A DNA stretch of 10,665 bases, from the NCBI GenBank assembly GCA_021771675.1, contig JAETOP010000122.1, positions 1-10,665 on the forward strand, read 5' to 3'. The position numbers and the translations under genes were made by a program. Of this stretch, positions 1 to 6,124 are shown in pieces (position 1 is the stretch's first letter; each line of letters begins with the position of its first letter). Source of the stretch: Oscillospiraceae bacterium (GTDB lineage: Bacteria; Bacillota_A; Clostridia; Oscillospirales; Oscillospiraceae). The notes below the pieces were generated by a model. It was not told where the DNA came from. It saw nothing but the letters and a program-made list of their open reading frames with translations, and ran no database searches.

Positions 1-116
1 AGTCGTGCTGTTCGCACGACAGGAAAGCTGCGGCTTTCCCCGGTGGCGGCTCTGACAGTCCACTTACGCTGTCATTCACTACCGCCACTGCGCTTCGCTT
101 ACCCCTTACACAGGGG
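1..116. repeat. Cluster of tandem hairpins, probable dispersed structured repeat
   Basis: Four inverted repeats follow each other with almost no spacer. GTCGTGC (2-8) pairs with GCACGAC (14-20). GGAAAGC (22-28) pairs with GCTTTCC (33-39). A 9-bp stem joins 41-49 to 82-90 (one G-T wobble) and encloses a second stem, GACAG (54-58) with CTGTC (69-73). CCCCT (102-106) pairs with AGGGG (112-116). Stop codons on both strands and the dense folding argue against coding. The cluster lies downstream of the SLOG gene, about 90 bases past its stop, and lacks the T-run of an intrinsic terminator. It runs off the window edge, so the true left end is unknown. Bases 117-207 show nothing I can interpret. It may be a REP-like repeat or the end of a structured RNA; which one is inference. 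Confidence 0.5.
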
Positions 117-207
117 ACCTTTGCTCAAAAACCATTCCGTCGTTCCGTTCAACGTCCTGCCAATGTACGATTTTGCTTGGTTGCTGAGTGAAACCGATAA
201 GCATATT

Positions 208-663
208 TCATTTTATTATAGCGCTATTTTCTGCATAAGCAAGATTGCTTACGATCTTTCCTTGACGTACTGCCTTTGCAGCATACTGTGCAGCACCTCC
301 CCAGAAGTGGGTAATATACGTAACAACATAGTCTGATTGCCGGAGCATCCAGTCGTTGCGCCAGGGAATTGCATAGCGGGGATGAACGGATTCGATACCT
401 TCTGGCAGCATGGTATCAGAGTAAATGTCAAGTTTATTTTGTTTTCCAGGCATATATGCCAACACAACTGCATAATTGATCTGGGGGTGCTCTTTCTTCA
501 GTTCCCGCAAAGTACCCTGTACAATCGCATCGAACTGCCCCTGGTTGCCAACATAGAACATATCCACATGGTACTCTATGATTAGCTCTATCAGAGTCTC
601 CCTCAGCCTTTCTCTAATCGAGTCCGGACAATCTTTATGCCCAAAAAATGTACATACACACAT
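208..663 (-). CDS. Small SLOG-family (DUF1273-like) nucleotide-binding protein
   Basis: This 151-residue soluble protein reads as a compact Rossmann-like SLOG domain. Residues 4-10 (CTFFGHK) form the first strand and its glycine turn. GNQGQFD (39-45) matches the phosphate-binding loop of the family, RNDWML (102-107) precedes a strand, and WGGA (121-124) is the late glycine motif. There is no signal peptide or membrane segment. SLOG proteins are known or proposed to bind nucleotides or nucleotide-derived ligands; the ligand here cannot be read from sequence. I chose the ATG at 663 because GAGG (671-674) lies 7 bases upstream. A longer reading from a TTG at 693 would start inside an operator. 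The promoter and two operators lie just upstream, and the divergent neighbour is an XRE regulator. The base composition is more AT-rich than the core genes, which suggests an accessory cassette. The family call is fairly sure; the function is unknown. Confidence 0.8.
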   Translation of the reverse strand: MCVCTFFGHKDCPDSIRERLRETLIELIIEYHVDMFYVGNQGQFDAIVQGTLRELKKEHPQINYAVVLAYMPGKQNKLDIYSDTMLPEGIESVHPRYAIPWRNDWMLRQSDYVVTYITHFWGGAAQYAAKAVRQGKIVSNLAYAENSAIIK

Positions 664-684
664 GGCAAGCCCTCGCTTCTCAGA

Positions 685-704
685 ATTACCCAAATTCGGG
701 TAAT
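685..704. promoter_or_regulatory. Operator 1 (ATTACCC-N6-GGGTAAT palindrome)
   Basis: This 20-bp palindrome (centre AAATTC, one mismatch from perfect symmetry) overlaps the predicted start point of SLOG transcription near 701. It shares the GGGTAAT half-site with the two other sites in this gap. It is a likely binding site for the adjacent XRE protein (inference). Confidence 0.65.
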
Positions 705-707
705 CTC

Positions 708-737
708 ATTGTAGCGTGGGTTTATTATTTTTGTCAA
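708..737 (-). promoter_or_regulatory. Promoter of the SLOG gene
   Basis: On the minus strand, TTGACA (732-737) and TACAAT (708-713) are separated by 18 bases. This is a good sigma-A match. The -35 box overlaps operator 2, and the start point should fall in operator 1, so a bound repressor would block it. The expected 5' leader is about 38 bases. Confidence 0.7.
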
Positions 738-753
738 CCCGTATTCGGGTAAT
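734..753. promoter_or_regulatory. Operator 2 (central, shared)
   Basis: TCAACCC-N6-GGGTAAT, with centre GTATTC. It lies midway between operators 1 and 3 (centre-to-centre 49 and 48 bp). It overlaps the SLOG -35 box and the -35 region of the tentative XRE promoter. Confidence 0.65.
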
Positions 754-777
754 CCATTCCTCTTTTATTGCTATCAT
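749..777 (+). promoter_or_regulatory. Tentative promoter of the XRE regulator
   Basis: TATCAT (772-777) matches five of six bases of the -10 consensus. The -35 region (about 749-754) is poor and overlaps operator 2. The start point would fall near 784, inside operator 3. This mirrors the SLOG promoter, and that symmetry is the main reason for preferring this placement. Confidence 0.4.
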
Positions 778-781
778 CATA

Positions 782-801
782 TCAACCCGTGAACGGGTAA
801 T
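782..801. promoter_or_regulatory. Operator 3
   Basis: TCAACCC-N6-GGGTAAT, with centre GTGAAC. The left half matches operator 2 and the right half matches all three sites. It sits between the XRE -10 box and the XRE ribosome site, as expected for autoregulation. Confidence 0.65.
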
Positions 802-822
802 GATATAGGTGAGGGATGTATT

Positions 823-1074
823 ATGGAATACTCCGAGATTTATGTACGGAGAATTCGTCAGCTCTGCAAGGAGAGAGGGTTTGCCATCAATAAACTGGCA
901 AATCGGGCTGGAATCAATCAGTCCACCCTCGATAATATTGTACGCGGTCTTACAAAGGACCCCAGAGCATCAACGCTGCACAAGGTAGCTTTGGCATTCA
1001 ATATGACCCTTGCAGAATTTCTGGATTTTGAGGAGCTGAATGACTACTCTTTTGCAGATAGCGAAGAAGATTGA
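823..1074 (+). CDS. XRE/Cro-type helix-turn-helix regulator
   Basis: This 83-residue protein is essentially one HTH domain. An N-terminal helix (about 4-18) is followed by the helix-turn-helix from about residue 20 to 41, with INQSTLDNIVRG as the recognition helix. Closing helices end at DFEELND (68-74), and the tail is short and acidic. The length is typical of small stand-alone Cro/C-type regulators. It lacks a peptidase or ligand-binding domain. The start is supported by AGGTGAGG about 8 bases upstream of the ATG. It is transcribed divergently from the SLOG gene across three matching palindromes, so it most likely represses itself and its neighbour (inference). It converges on the nfnA-nfnB operon and is separated from it by a terminator. 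It is AT-richer than the core. Confidence 0.85.
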   Translation: MEYSEIYVRRIRQLCKERGFAINKLANRAGINQSTLDNIVRGLTKDPRASTLHKVALAFNMTLAEFLDFEELNDYSFADSEED

Positions 1075-1081
1075 GATACGG

Positions 1082-1120
1082 GAAAAGGAGCAGCCAGCGC
1101 CGGGGGCGCTGGCTGCTCCT
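1082..1120 (-). terminator. Rho-independent terminator of nfnA-nfnB
   Basis: A perfect 16-bp stem pairs 1086-1101 with 1105-1120 around a 3-base loop. On the minus strand it is followed by TTTT (1085-1082). It begins 11 bases after the nfnB stop. The plus-strand side has no T-run, so it mainly serves nfnB, although it also shields the convergent XRE gene. Confidence 0.9.
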
Positions 1121-1131
1121 AAATGCGGGAT

Positions 1132-2514
1132 TTACTTGTTCAGATAAGTGTCGATGGCGGCAGCGCCCTTCTTGCCGGCGCCCATGGCCAGGATGACGGT
1201 GGCAGCGCCGGTGACGGCATCGCCGCCGGCGAACACGCCCTGGCGGGTGGTCATCTCCTGCTCGTCCACAATCAGGCAGCCCTTCCGGTTGGTGTCCAGG
1301 CCGGGAGTAGTGGAGCGGATCAGGGGGTTAGGGCTGGTGCCCAGGGCCATGATGACGGTATCCACATCCAGGATGAACTCGCTGCCGGGAATCTCCACAG
1401 GACGGCGGCGGCCGGAGGCGTCGGGCTCGCCCAGCTCCATGCGGATGCACTTCATGCCGCAGACCCGGCCACTTTCGTCGCCGATGATCTCCACGGGGTT
1501 GCACAGGGTCTTGAACTCGATGCCCTCTTCCTTGGCGTGGTGCTGCTCTTCCTTCCGGGCGGGCATCTCGGCCTCACCCCGGCGGTAGACGATGTACACA
1601 TGCTCGGCGCCCAGACGCATGGCGCAGCGGGCGCCGTCCATGGCCACGTTGCCGCCGCCCACCACGGCCACCGCCTTGGAGCGGATGACGGGGGTATCGG
1701 AGTTTTCATCGTAGGCCTTCATCAGGTTGGTACGGGTCAGGTACTCGTTGGCGGAGAGCACGCCCTTGAGGGATTCGCCGGGGATGTTCATGAACATGGG
1801 CAGGCCTGCGCCGGAGCCCACAAACACGGCCTGATAGCCCATCTCAAACAGGTCGTCGATGGTGAGCACCCGGCCAATGACCATATTGGTCATGACCTCA
1901 ACGCCCTGGGCCTCCAGCTTTTTCACCTCGTTGGCCACGATGGCCTTGGGCAGACGGAACTCGGGGATGCCGTAGACCAGCACGCCGCCGGCGGTGTGCA
2001 GCGCCTCAAACAGAGACACGGCATAGCCCTTCTTGGCAAGGTCCGAGGCGCAGGTCAGACCGGCAGGGCCGGAGCCAACCACGGCAACCTTCTTGCCGTT
2101 GGGCTGGGCCTTCTCGGGCATGGCGTTGACGTTCTCCCGGTACCAGTCGGCCACGAACCGCTCCAGGCGGCCAATGGCCACGGGCTCACCCTTGATGCCA
2201 CGGACGCAGCGGGCCTCGCACTGGGTCTCCTGGGGGCACACCCGGCCGCTGAGGGCGGGCAGGGCGTTGGTGGAGGTGATAATCTCATAGGCGGCCTTGA
2301 AGTCGCCCTCGGCCACCTTGGCAATAAATTCAGGGATGCGGACGTTCACGGGGCAGCCTTCCACGCATTTGGGATTCTTGCAGTTCAGGCAGCGGCCAGC
2401 CTCGGTCATAGCCATTTCAGGAGTATAGCCCAGGGCAACTTCCTTGAAGTTCCGGGCACGAACCTGGGGGTCCTGCTCGGGCATGGGCGTTTTTACAAGA
2501 GTCATATTCGCCAT
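1132..2514 (-). CDS. nfnB: NfnB subunit (GltD-like) of NADH-dependent ferredoxin:NADP+ oxidoreductase
   Basis: This 460-residue flavoprotein belongs to the glutamate-synthase small-subunit family. The N-terminal domain carries two [4Fe-4S] clusters with cysteines 42, 45, 50, 54, 93, 99 and 103. Glu96, in CPQE, is a candidate non-cysteine ligand as described for Nfn. An FAD-binding GSGPAG follows at 147-152. The second dinucleotide motif, GGGNVAMD (286-293), should bind NADP(H), and GGDAVTGA (430-437) closes the FAD site. The start ATG has GGAGG (2523-2527) that nearly abuts the nfnA stop codon, with only 13 bases between the genes, so translation is probably coupled. No glutamate synthase large subunit is present. 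The DHOD-K-like partner upstream makes NfnAB more likely than glutamate synthase. Known role: reversible bifurcation coupling reduced ferredoxin plus NADH to NADPH in the cytoplasm. Such proteins are often mislabelled gltA or gltD. Confidence 0.88.
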   Translation of the reverse strand: MANMTLVKTPMPEQDPQVRARNFKEVALGYTPEMAMTEAGRCLNCKNPKCVEGCPVNVRIPEFIAKVAEGDFKAAYEIITSTNALPALSGRVCPQETQCEARCVRGIKGEPVAIGRLERFVADWYRENVNAMPEKAQPNGKKVAVVGSGPAGLTCASDLAKKGYAVSLFEALHTAGGVLVYGIPEFRLPKAIVANEVKKLEAQGVEVMTNMVIGRVLTIDDLFEMGYQAVFVGSGAGLPMFMNIPGESLKGVLSANEYLTRTNLMKAYDENSDTPVIRSKAVAVVGGGNVAMDGARCAMRLGAEHVYIVYRRGEAEMPARKEEQHHAKEEGIEFKTLCNPVEIIGDESGRVCGMKCIRMELGEPDASGRRRPVEIPGSEFILDVDTVIMALGTSPNPLIRSTTPGLDTNRKGCLIVDEQEMTTRQGVFAGGDAVTGAATVILAMGAGKKGAAAIDTYLNK

Positions 2515-2527
2515 TTCTGTTTCCTCC

Positions 2528-3382
2528 TTACTTAATCAAAGCCTTGCCCATGGCTTCCATGCGGCAGACATGATCCTTGGCCACCTGGGCTTCCCGCTCA
2601 CAGTAGGTGCCATTACGGCTCATCAGCTCGGCAAAGTCCACCTTGTGGCCATCGAACTCGGGGCCGTCCACGCAGGCAAACTTGGTCTCGCCGCCCACGG
2701 TGACACGGCAGCCGCCGCACATGCCGGTGCCATCCACCATGATGGGGTTCAGGGAGACCATGGTGTGGACGCCGAAGGGCTCGGTGGTCTTGCAGACGAA
2801 TTTCATCATGGGCACCGGCCCGATGGCCAGCACCTCGTCATACTGGATGCCGCTCTCCAGCAGCTGCTGGAGCTTCACGGTGCCGAAGCCCTTCTCGCCG
2901 TAGGAGCCGTCGTCGGTCATCAGGTACAGGTTAGTAGAAGCTTCCTTGAATTCCTCCTCCAGGATCACGATGTCCTTGGAGCGGAAGCCGATGATCACGT
3001 CCACGATGGCGCCGGCCTCCAGGAAGGCCTTGGCCGCAGGCAGGGCAATGGCGCAGCCCACGCCGCCGCCCACCACGCAGACCCGCTTCTTGTTCTCCAC
3101 ATCGGTGGGGCGGCCCAGGGGACCGACAAAGTCACGAATGTAGTCGCCCTCGTTCAGGGCGCCCAGAGCCTTGGTGGAGAAGCCCACCTTCTGGAAGATA
3201 ATGGTAACGGTGCCCTTCTCCCGGTCGTAACCGGCGATGGTCAGAGGCACCCGCTCTCCTTGCTCGTCAACACGGAAAATGATGAACTGACCGGCCTTGG
3301 CCTTTTTGGCGACAAAGGGAGCCTCAATGTCCATCAGGGTAACGGCGGAGTTCAGCTCCTTTTTGCGAACGATTTTATACAT
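2528..3382 (-). CDS. nfnA: NfnA subunit (sulfide/dihydroorotate dehydrogenase-like FAD/NAD-binding protein)
   Basis: This 284-residue protein has a ferredoxin-reductase fold. RVPLT (44-48) is the FAD-contact motif, and GGGVGCA (105-111) begins the NAD(H)-binding domain. The C-terminal cluster region has Asp217, Cys222, Cys225 and Cys237, matching the Asp plus three Cys ligation of the [2Fe-2S] cluster reported for NfnA. The length is usual for the family. The start ATG at 3382 is preceded by AAAAGGACGG. It is the first gene of a two-gene operon with nfnB, driven by a perfect consensus promoter about 60 bases upstream. In known complexes this subunit takes electrons from NADH and the bifurcating flavin sits in the partner. 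A pyrK-type role in pyrimidine synthesis is less likely because pyrD is absent and NfnB is adjacent. Confidence 0.88.
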   Translation of the reverse strand: MYKIVRKKELNSAVTLMDIEAPFVAKKAKAGQFIIFRVDEQGERVPLTIAGYDREKGTVTIIFQKVGFSTKALGALNEGDYIRDFVGPLGRPTDVENKKRVCVVGGGVGCAIALPAAKAFLEAGAIVDVIIGFRSKDIVILEEEFKEASTNLYLMTDDGSYGEKGFGTVKLQQLLESGIQYDEVLAIGPVPMMKFVCKTTEPFGVHTMVSLNPIMVDGTGMCGGCRVTVGGETKFACVDGPEFDGHKVDFAELMSRNGTYCEREAQVAKDHVCRMEAMGKALIK

Positions 3383-3442
3383 ATTGCGTTCCGTCCTTTT
3401 TGTAAAGTTTTCGGTTGCTGGATTTATGCATAGCTATCCTAC

Positions 3443-3471
3443 ATTATAATAAACCTTGCGGTATTTGTCAA
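3443..3471 (-). promoter_or_regulatory. Consensus sigma-A promoter of nfnA-nfnB
   Basis: On the minus strand, TTGACA (3466-3471) and TATAAT (3443-3448) are separated by exactly 17 bases. Both boxes are perfect matches, so strong, largely constitutive transcription is expected. The glgP terminator ends about 20 bases upstream. Confidence 0.9.
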
Positions 3472-3491
3472 AAGAAATATTATGGATTTAG

Positions 3492-3520
3492 AAAAACGAC
3501 TGCCCCGAAAGGGGCAGTCG
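3492..3520 (-). terminator. Terminator downstream of glgP
   Basis: CGACTGCCCC and GGGGCAGTCG form a perfect 10-bp stem (3497-3520) around a GAAA/TTTC loop. On the minus strand it is followed by TTTTT (3496-3492). It ends transcription from malQ-glgP about 220 bases past the glgP stop and insulates the nfnA promoter. Confidence 0.8.
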
Positions 3521-3733
3521 TCACAGTGTGTCGAAAAAGGCCTCGCAGAGTTCGCCGCCGCAGCGATGAATAAAATCGGATCATGTTTTGCCGCGACATG
3601 TGCGTGGCAAAACATACATCTCAGGCTGCAAGTGTGCGAGTTGTGCGCGCGGCAGACTGCAGCCTTTCCGTCGGAAAGCCCCAAAGGGGATTTTCGACGG
3701 CCTGAAGCGACTGCCCCGAAAGGGGTAGCCGTC
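3497..3733. repeat. Palindrome-rich non-coding region flanked by a direct 26-bp repeat
   Basis: The 361 bases between glgP and nfnA hold no convincing gene. The terminator sequence at 3497-3522 recurs at 3708-3733 in the same orientation with two differences. Between the copies are a hairpin with arms of TTTTGCC type (GGCAAAA near 3607-3613 paired with TTTTGCC near 3586-3592) and a long near-perfect hairpin at 3668-3700 (CCGTCG...CGACGG with CCCC/GGGG inside). The second copy has lost much of its stem symmetry. An open frame crosses the region on each strand, but neither has a ribosome site, and both run into the glgP antisense or end in repeat sequence. I vaguely recall similar intergenic sequence from gut Clostridia, which would make it a dispersed repeat; that is unverified. 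Confidence 0.5.
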
Positions 3734-3743
3734 AGGAAGCTTA

Positions 3744-6077
3744 TCAATACTGGGTGGGCTGGATGTGCCAGATTTCCTCGGCGTACTGGCGGATGGTACG
3801 GTCGGAGGAGAATTTGGCGCCGCTGGCGATGTTCAGCAGGCACTTGCGTCCAAAGTTCAGCCGGTCGGCATAGTCGGCGTTGGCCTTCAGCTTGGTCTCC
3901 ACATAGGAGGCGTAGTCCAGCAGCACGAAATAGTGGTCGGCCTTGTGCCAGGAAGCGCCGTCCAGCAGGGCGTGGTACAGCTCCCGCTGGGCATCGTCGG
4001 TGGGGACGGTGCCGTCCACCAGAGTGTCGATGGCCCGGTGGAGGTAGGGGTTGCTGTCGTAAATGCTCCGGGCATGGTAGCTGCCCTTACAGGCGTTGAT
4101 CTGCTCCACGGTGTGGCCGAAGATATACTCGTTCTCCATACCGGCCTCCTGGGCAATCTCCACGTTGGCTCCGTCCAGGGTGCCCAGCGTCACAGCGCCG
4201 TTAATCATCAGCTTCATGTTGCCAGTGCCGGAGGCCTCTGTTCCGGCAGGGGAAATCTGCTCGGAGATGTCGGCGGCGGGGATGATGTGCTCGGCATAGG
4301 AGCAGTTGTAATTCTGAACGAAGACCACCTTCAGCTTGTCGGCCACAGCGGGGTCATTGTTAATCATCCGGGCAATCCGGTTGATGTAGCGGATGATGGC
4401 CTTTGCCCTGGCATAGCCGGGGGCGGACTTGGCGCCGAAAATGAAGGCCGTGGGCTGGAAATTGGGCAGCTCACCATTCTTCAGGCGGAAGTAAATGTCC
4501 ACAATGGACAGAGCGTTCATCAGCTGGCGCTTGTACTCGTGCAGCCGCTTGACCTGGACGTCGAAGATAAAGTCGGGATTCAGCTGCACCCCTTCCTTTG
4601 CGGCAATAACCCTGCACAGCTGCTCCTTCTTAGTCCGCTTCACGGCGTTGAACTGGCGGACCATGTCGTCGTCGATCAGGGGCTTCAGCTTGGCCAGCCG
4701 GTCCATATCCTTCAGGAAGTCGCCGCCGATGCGGTACTTGATGAGCTGGGTCAGCTCGGGGTTGCACAGGCCCAGCCAGCGGCGGGGAGTCACACCGTTG
4801 GTCTTGTTCTGGAAGCGCTGGGGGAACATGTGGTACCAGTCCTTGAAGCAGTCATCCTTCAAAATCTGGGTATGAATGGCGGCCACGCCGTTGACATAGG
4901 AACCCACATAGATGGACAGGTTCGCCATGTGGGCGGTGTCGTCCTTTACGATAAACAGGCCCGGATTCTCCCGCTTCAGCCGCTCGTCAATGCGCAGGAT
5001 AATGTCCACAATATCGGGCACCACGCTGCGCAGCAGGTCCAGGGGCCACTTCTCCAGAGCCTCGCTCATGACGGTGTGGTTGGTGTAGGAGAAGGTGCGC
5101 TGGGCGATGGAGAAGCTCTGCTCAAAGTCCATGCCCTCCAGCATCAGCAGGCGGATCAGCTCGGGGATGGACATGGCGGGATGGGTATCGTTGAGCTGCA
5201 CGGTGTAGAAGTCCGCGAAGTGGGACAGGTCATTGCCATGGGCAGCCTTGAAGGTGCGCATCATATCCTGCAAGGAGGCGGAAGACAGCACATACTGCTG
5301 CTTGATTCTCAGCCGCTTGCCCTCCCAGGTGGAGTCGTTGGGATAGAGGACACGGGTGATGTCCTCGGCCTTGTTCTTCTCGGCCAGGGCCCGGAGGTAA
5401 TCCTGGTCGTTGAAGGCGCTGAAATCCAGGGGGGTCTCGGGCTCACACTGCCACAGGCGCAGGGTGTTGATGTTGTTCGTGCCATAGCCGATGATGGGCA
5501 CATCATAGGGAACGGCCAGCACCGTGTGGTCGGGGAACTTGACCTTCACAGTATGGTTGTAGCGGCGGTAGGACCAGGGATCGCCGTACTTGCTCCAGTC
5601 GTCGGCGGCCTCCTTCTGGCTGCCCTCGGCGTCAAAGCTCTGCTTGAACAGGCCGTACTTGTACCGCAGGCCATAGCCGGACAGGGGGATATTGGTGGAA
5701 GCGGCGGAGTCCAGGAAGCAGGCCGCCAGACGACCCAGACCGCCGTTGCCCAAGGCGGCATCCTCAATGTCCTCCAGCACGGCCAGGTCAACGCCCCGGG
5801 AGGCGAAGAGCTGCTTCATCTCGTCTAAGATTCCCAGGTTATACAGGTTGGAGTACACCAGCCGGCCGATCAGATACTCGGCGGAGATATAGTAGGCCTT
5901 GCGCTCCTGGAGCCGGGCCCGCTTGCTGTTGCTCCAATTGTCGGCAATGGACATCATCACCGCCTGGCCCAGGGCCTCGTGGAGCTCCTGGGGCGTGGCC
6001 TCCTGAAGAGACACGTCGTAGGTGTACTTCAACTGGGACTCCGTCCACCTGAGAATGTTCATGCAGTTATAGCTCAT
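3744..6077 (-). CDS. glgP: Glycogen/maltodextrin phosphorylase (GT35)
   Basis: This 777-residue enzyme releases glucose 1-phosphate from the non-reducing ends of alpha-1,4-glucans using phosphate and pyridoxal phosphate, in the cytoplasm. The family landmarks appear in order: YYISAEYLIGR (62-72), ALGNGGLGRLAACFLDS (108-124), QLNDTHPAMSIPEL (294-307), VQVKRLHEYKRQLMN (507-521), and the PLP signature EASGTGNMKLMIN (614-626), where Lys622 should carry the cofactor. The length is slightly short of the roughly 800-840 residues common in the family, but both ends look complete. The ATG at 6077 has AGGAGAAG a few bases upstream. A second Met at residue 6 is a less supported start. It lies 47 bases after malQ on the same strand and probably shares its transcript. 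Whether glycogen or imported maltodextrin is the main substrate cannot be told from sequence. Confidence 0.95.
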   Translation of the reverse strand: MSYNCMNILRWTESQLKYTYDVSLQEATPQELHEALGQAVMMSIADNWSNSKRARLQERKAYYISAEYLIGRLVYSNLYNLGILDEMKQLFASRGVDLAVLEDIEDAALGNGGLGRLAACFLDSAASTNIPLSGYGLRYKYGLFKQSFDAEGSQKEAADDWSKYGDPWSYRRYNHTVKVKFPDHTVLAVPYDVPIIGYGTNNINTLRLWQCEPETPLDFSAFNDQDYLRALAEKNKAEDITRVLYPNDSTWEGKRLRIKQQYVLSSASLQDMMRTFKAAHGNDLSHFADFYTVQLNDTHPAMSIPELIRLLMLEGMDFEQSFSIAQRTFSYTNHTVMSEALEKWPLDLLRSVVPDIVDIILRIDERLKRENPGLFIVKDDTAHMANLSIYVGSYVNGVAAIHTQILKDDCFKDWYHMFPQRFQNKTNGVTPRRWLGLCNPELTQLIKYRIGGDFLKDMDRLAKLKPLIDDDMVRQFNAVKRTKKEQLCRVIAAKEGVQLNPDFIFDVQVKRLHEYKRQLMNALSIVDIYFRLKNGELPNFQPTAFIFGAKSAPGYARAKAIIRYINRIARMINNDPAVADKLKVVFVQNYNCSYAEHIIPAADISEQISPAGTEASGTGNMKLMINGAVTLGTLDGANVEIAQEAGMENEYIFGHTVEQINACKGSYHARSIYDSNPYLHRAIDTLVDGTVPTDDAQRELYHALLDGASWHKADHYFVLLDYASYVETKLKANADYADRLNFGRKCLLNIASGAKFSSDRTIRQYAEEIWHIQPTQY

Positions 6078-6124
6078 ATTTCTTCTCCTATCTTCAAAAA
6101 TAAGCGACGATTCGCCGTAATTTC

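Noticed and set aside
187..200. Sequence resembling a catabolite-responsive (cre) element
   Set aside because: It has mismatches to the consensus and lies downstream of the SLOG gene, away from any promoter.
43..336. 97-codon open frame on the plus strand
   Set aside because: It crosses the hairpin cluster and the 3' end of the SLOG gene in antisense, without a ribosome site.
664..693. Longer SLOG start at a TTG codon
   Set aside because: The TTG lies in operator 1 and lacks a ribosome site; the ATG at 663 has GAGG at good spacing.
1123..2535. 470-codon open frame antisense to nfnB
   Set aside because: Low-complexity Gly/His/Ala/Val product typical of the antisense of a GC-rich gene. nfnB on the other strand has clear cofactor motifs and a ribosome site.
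3439..3843. 134-codon open frame on the minus strand starting inside the glgP 3' end
   Set aside because: It translates hairpins, the terminator and the nfnA promoter, and overlaps glgP in another frame.
3482..4099. 205-codon open frame on the plus strand
   Set aside because: It has no ribosome site, runs through the palindromic repeat and then antisense to glgP, and its composition follows the GC-rich third-position shadow.
3765..5828. 687-codon open frame antisense to glgP
   Set aside because: Shadow of glgP; repetitive Gly/Val/Leu/His composition and no recognisable motif.
6078..6124. Weak GCGA/TCGC hairpin followed by T-rich sequence between malQ and glgP
   Set aside because: A 4-bp stem is too weak to call a terminator; the genes are more likely co-transcribed.
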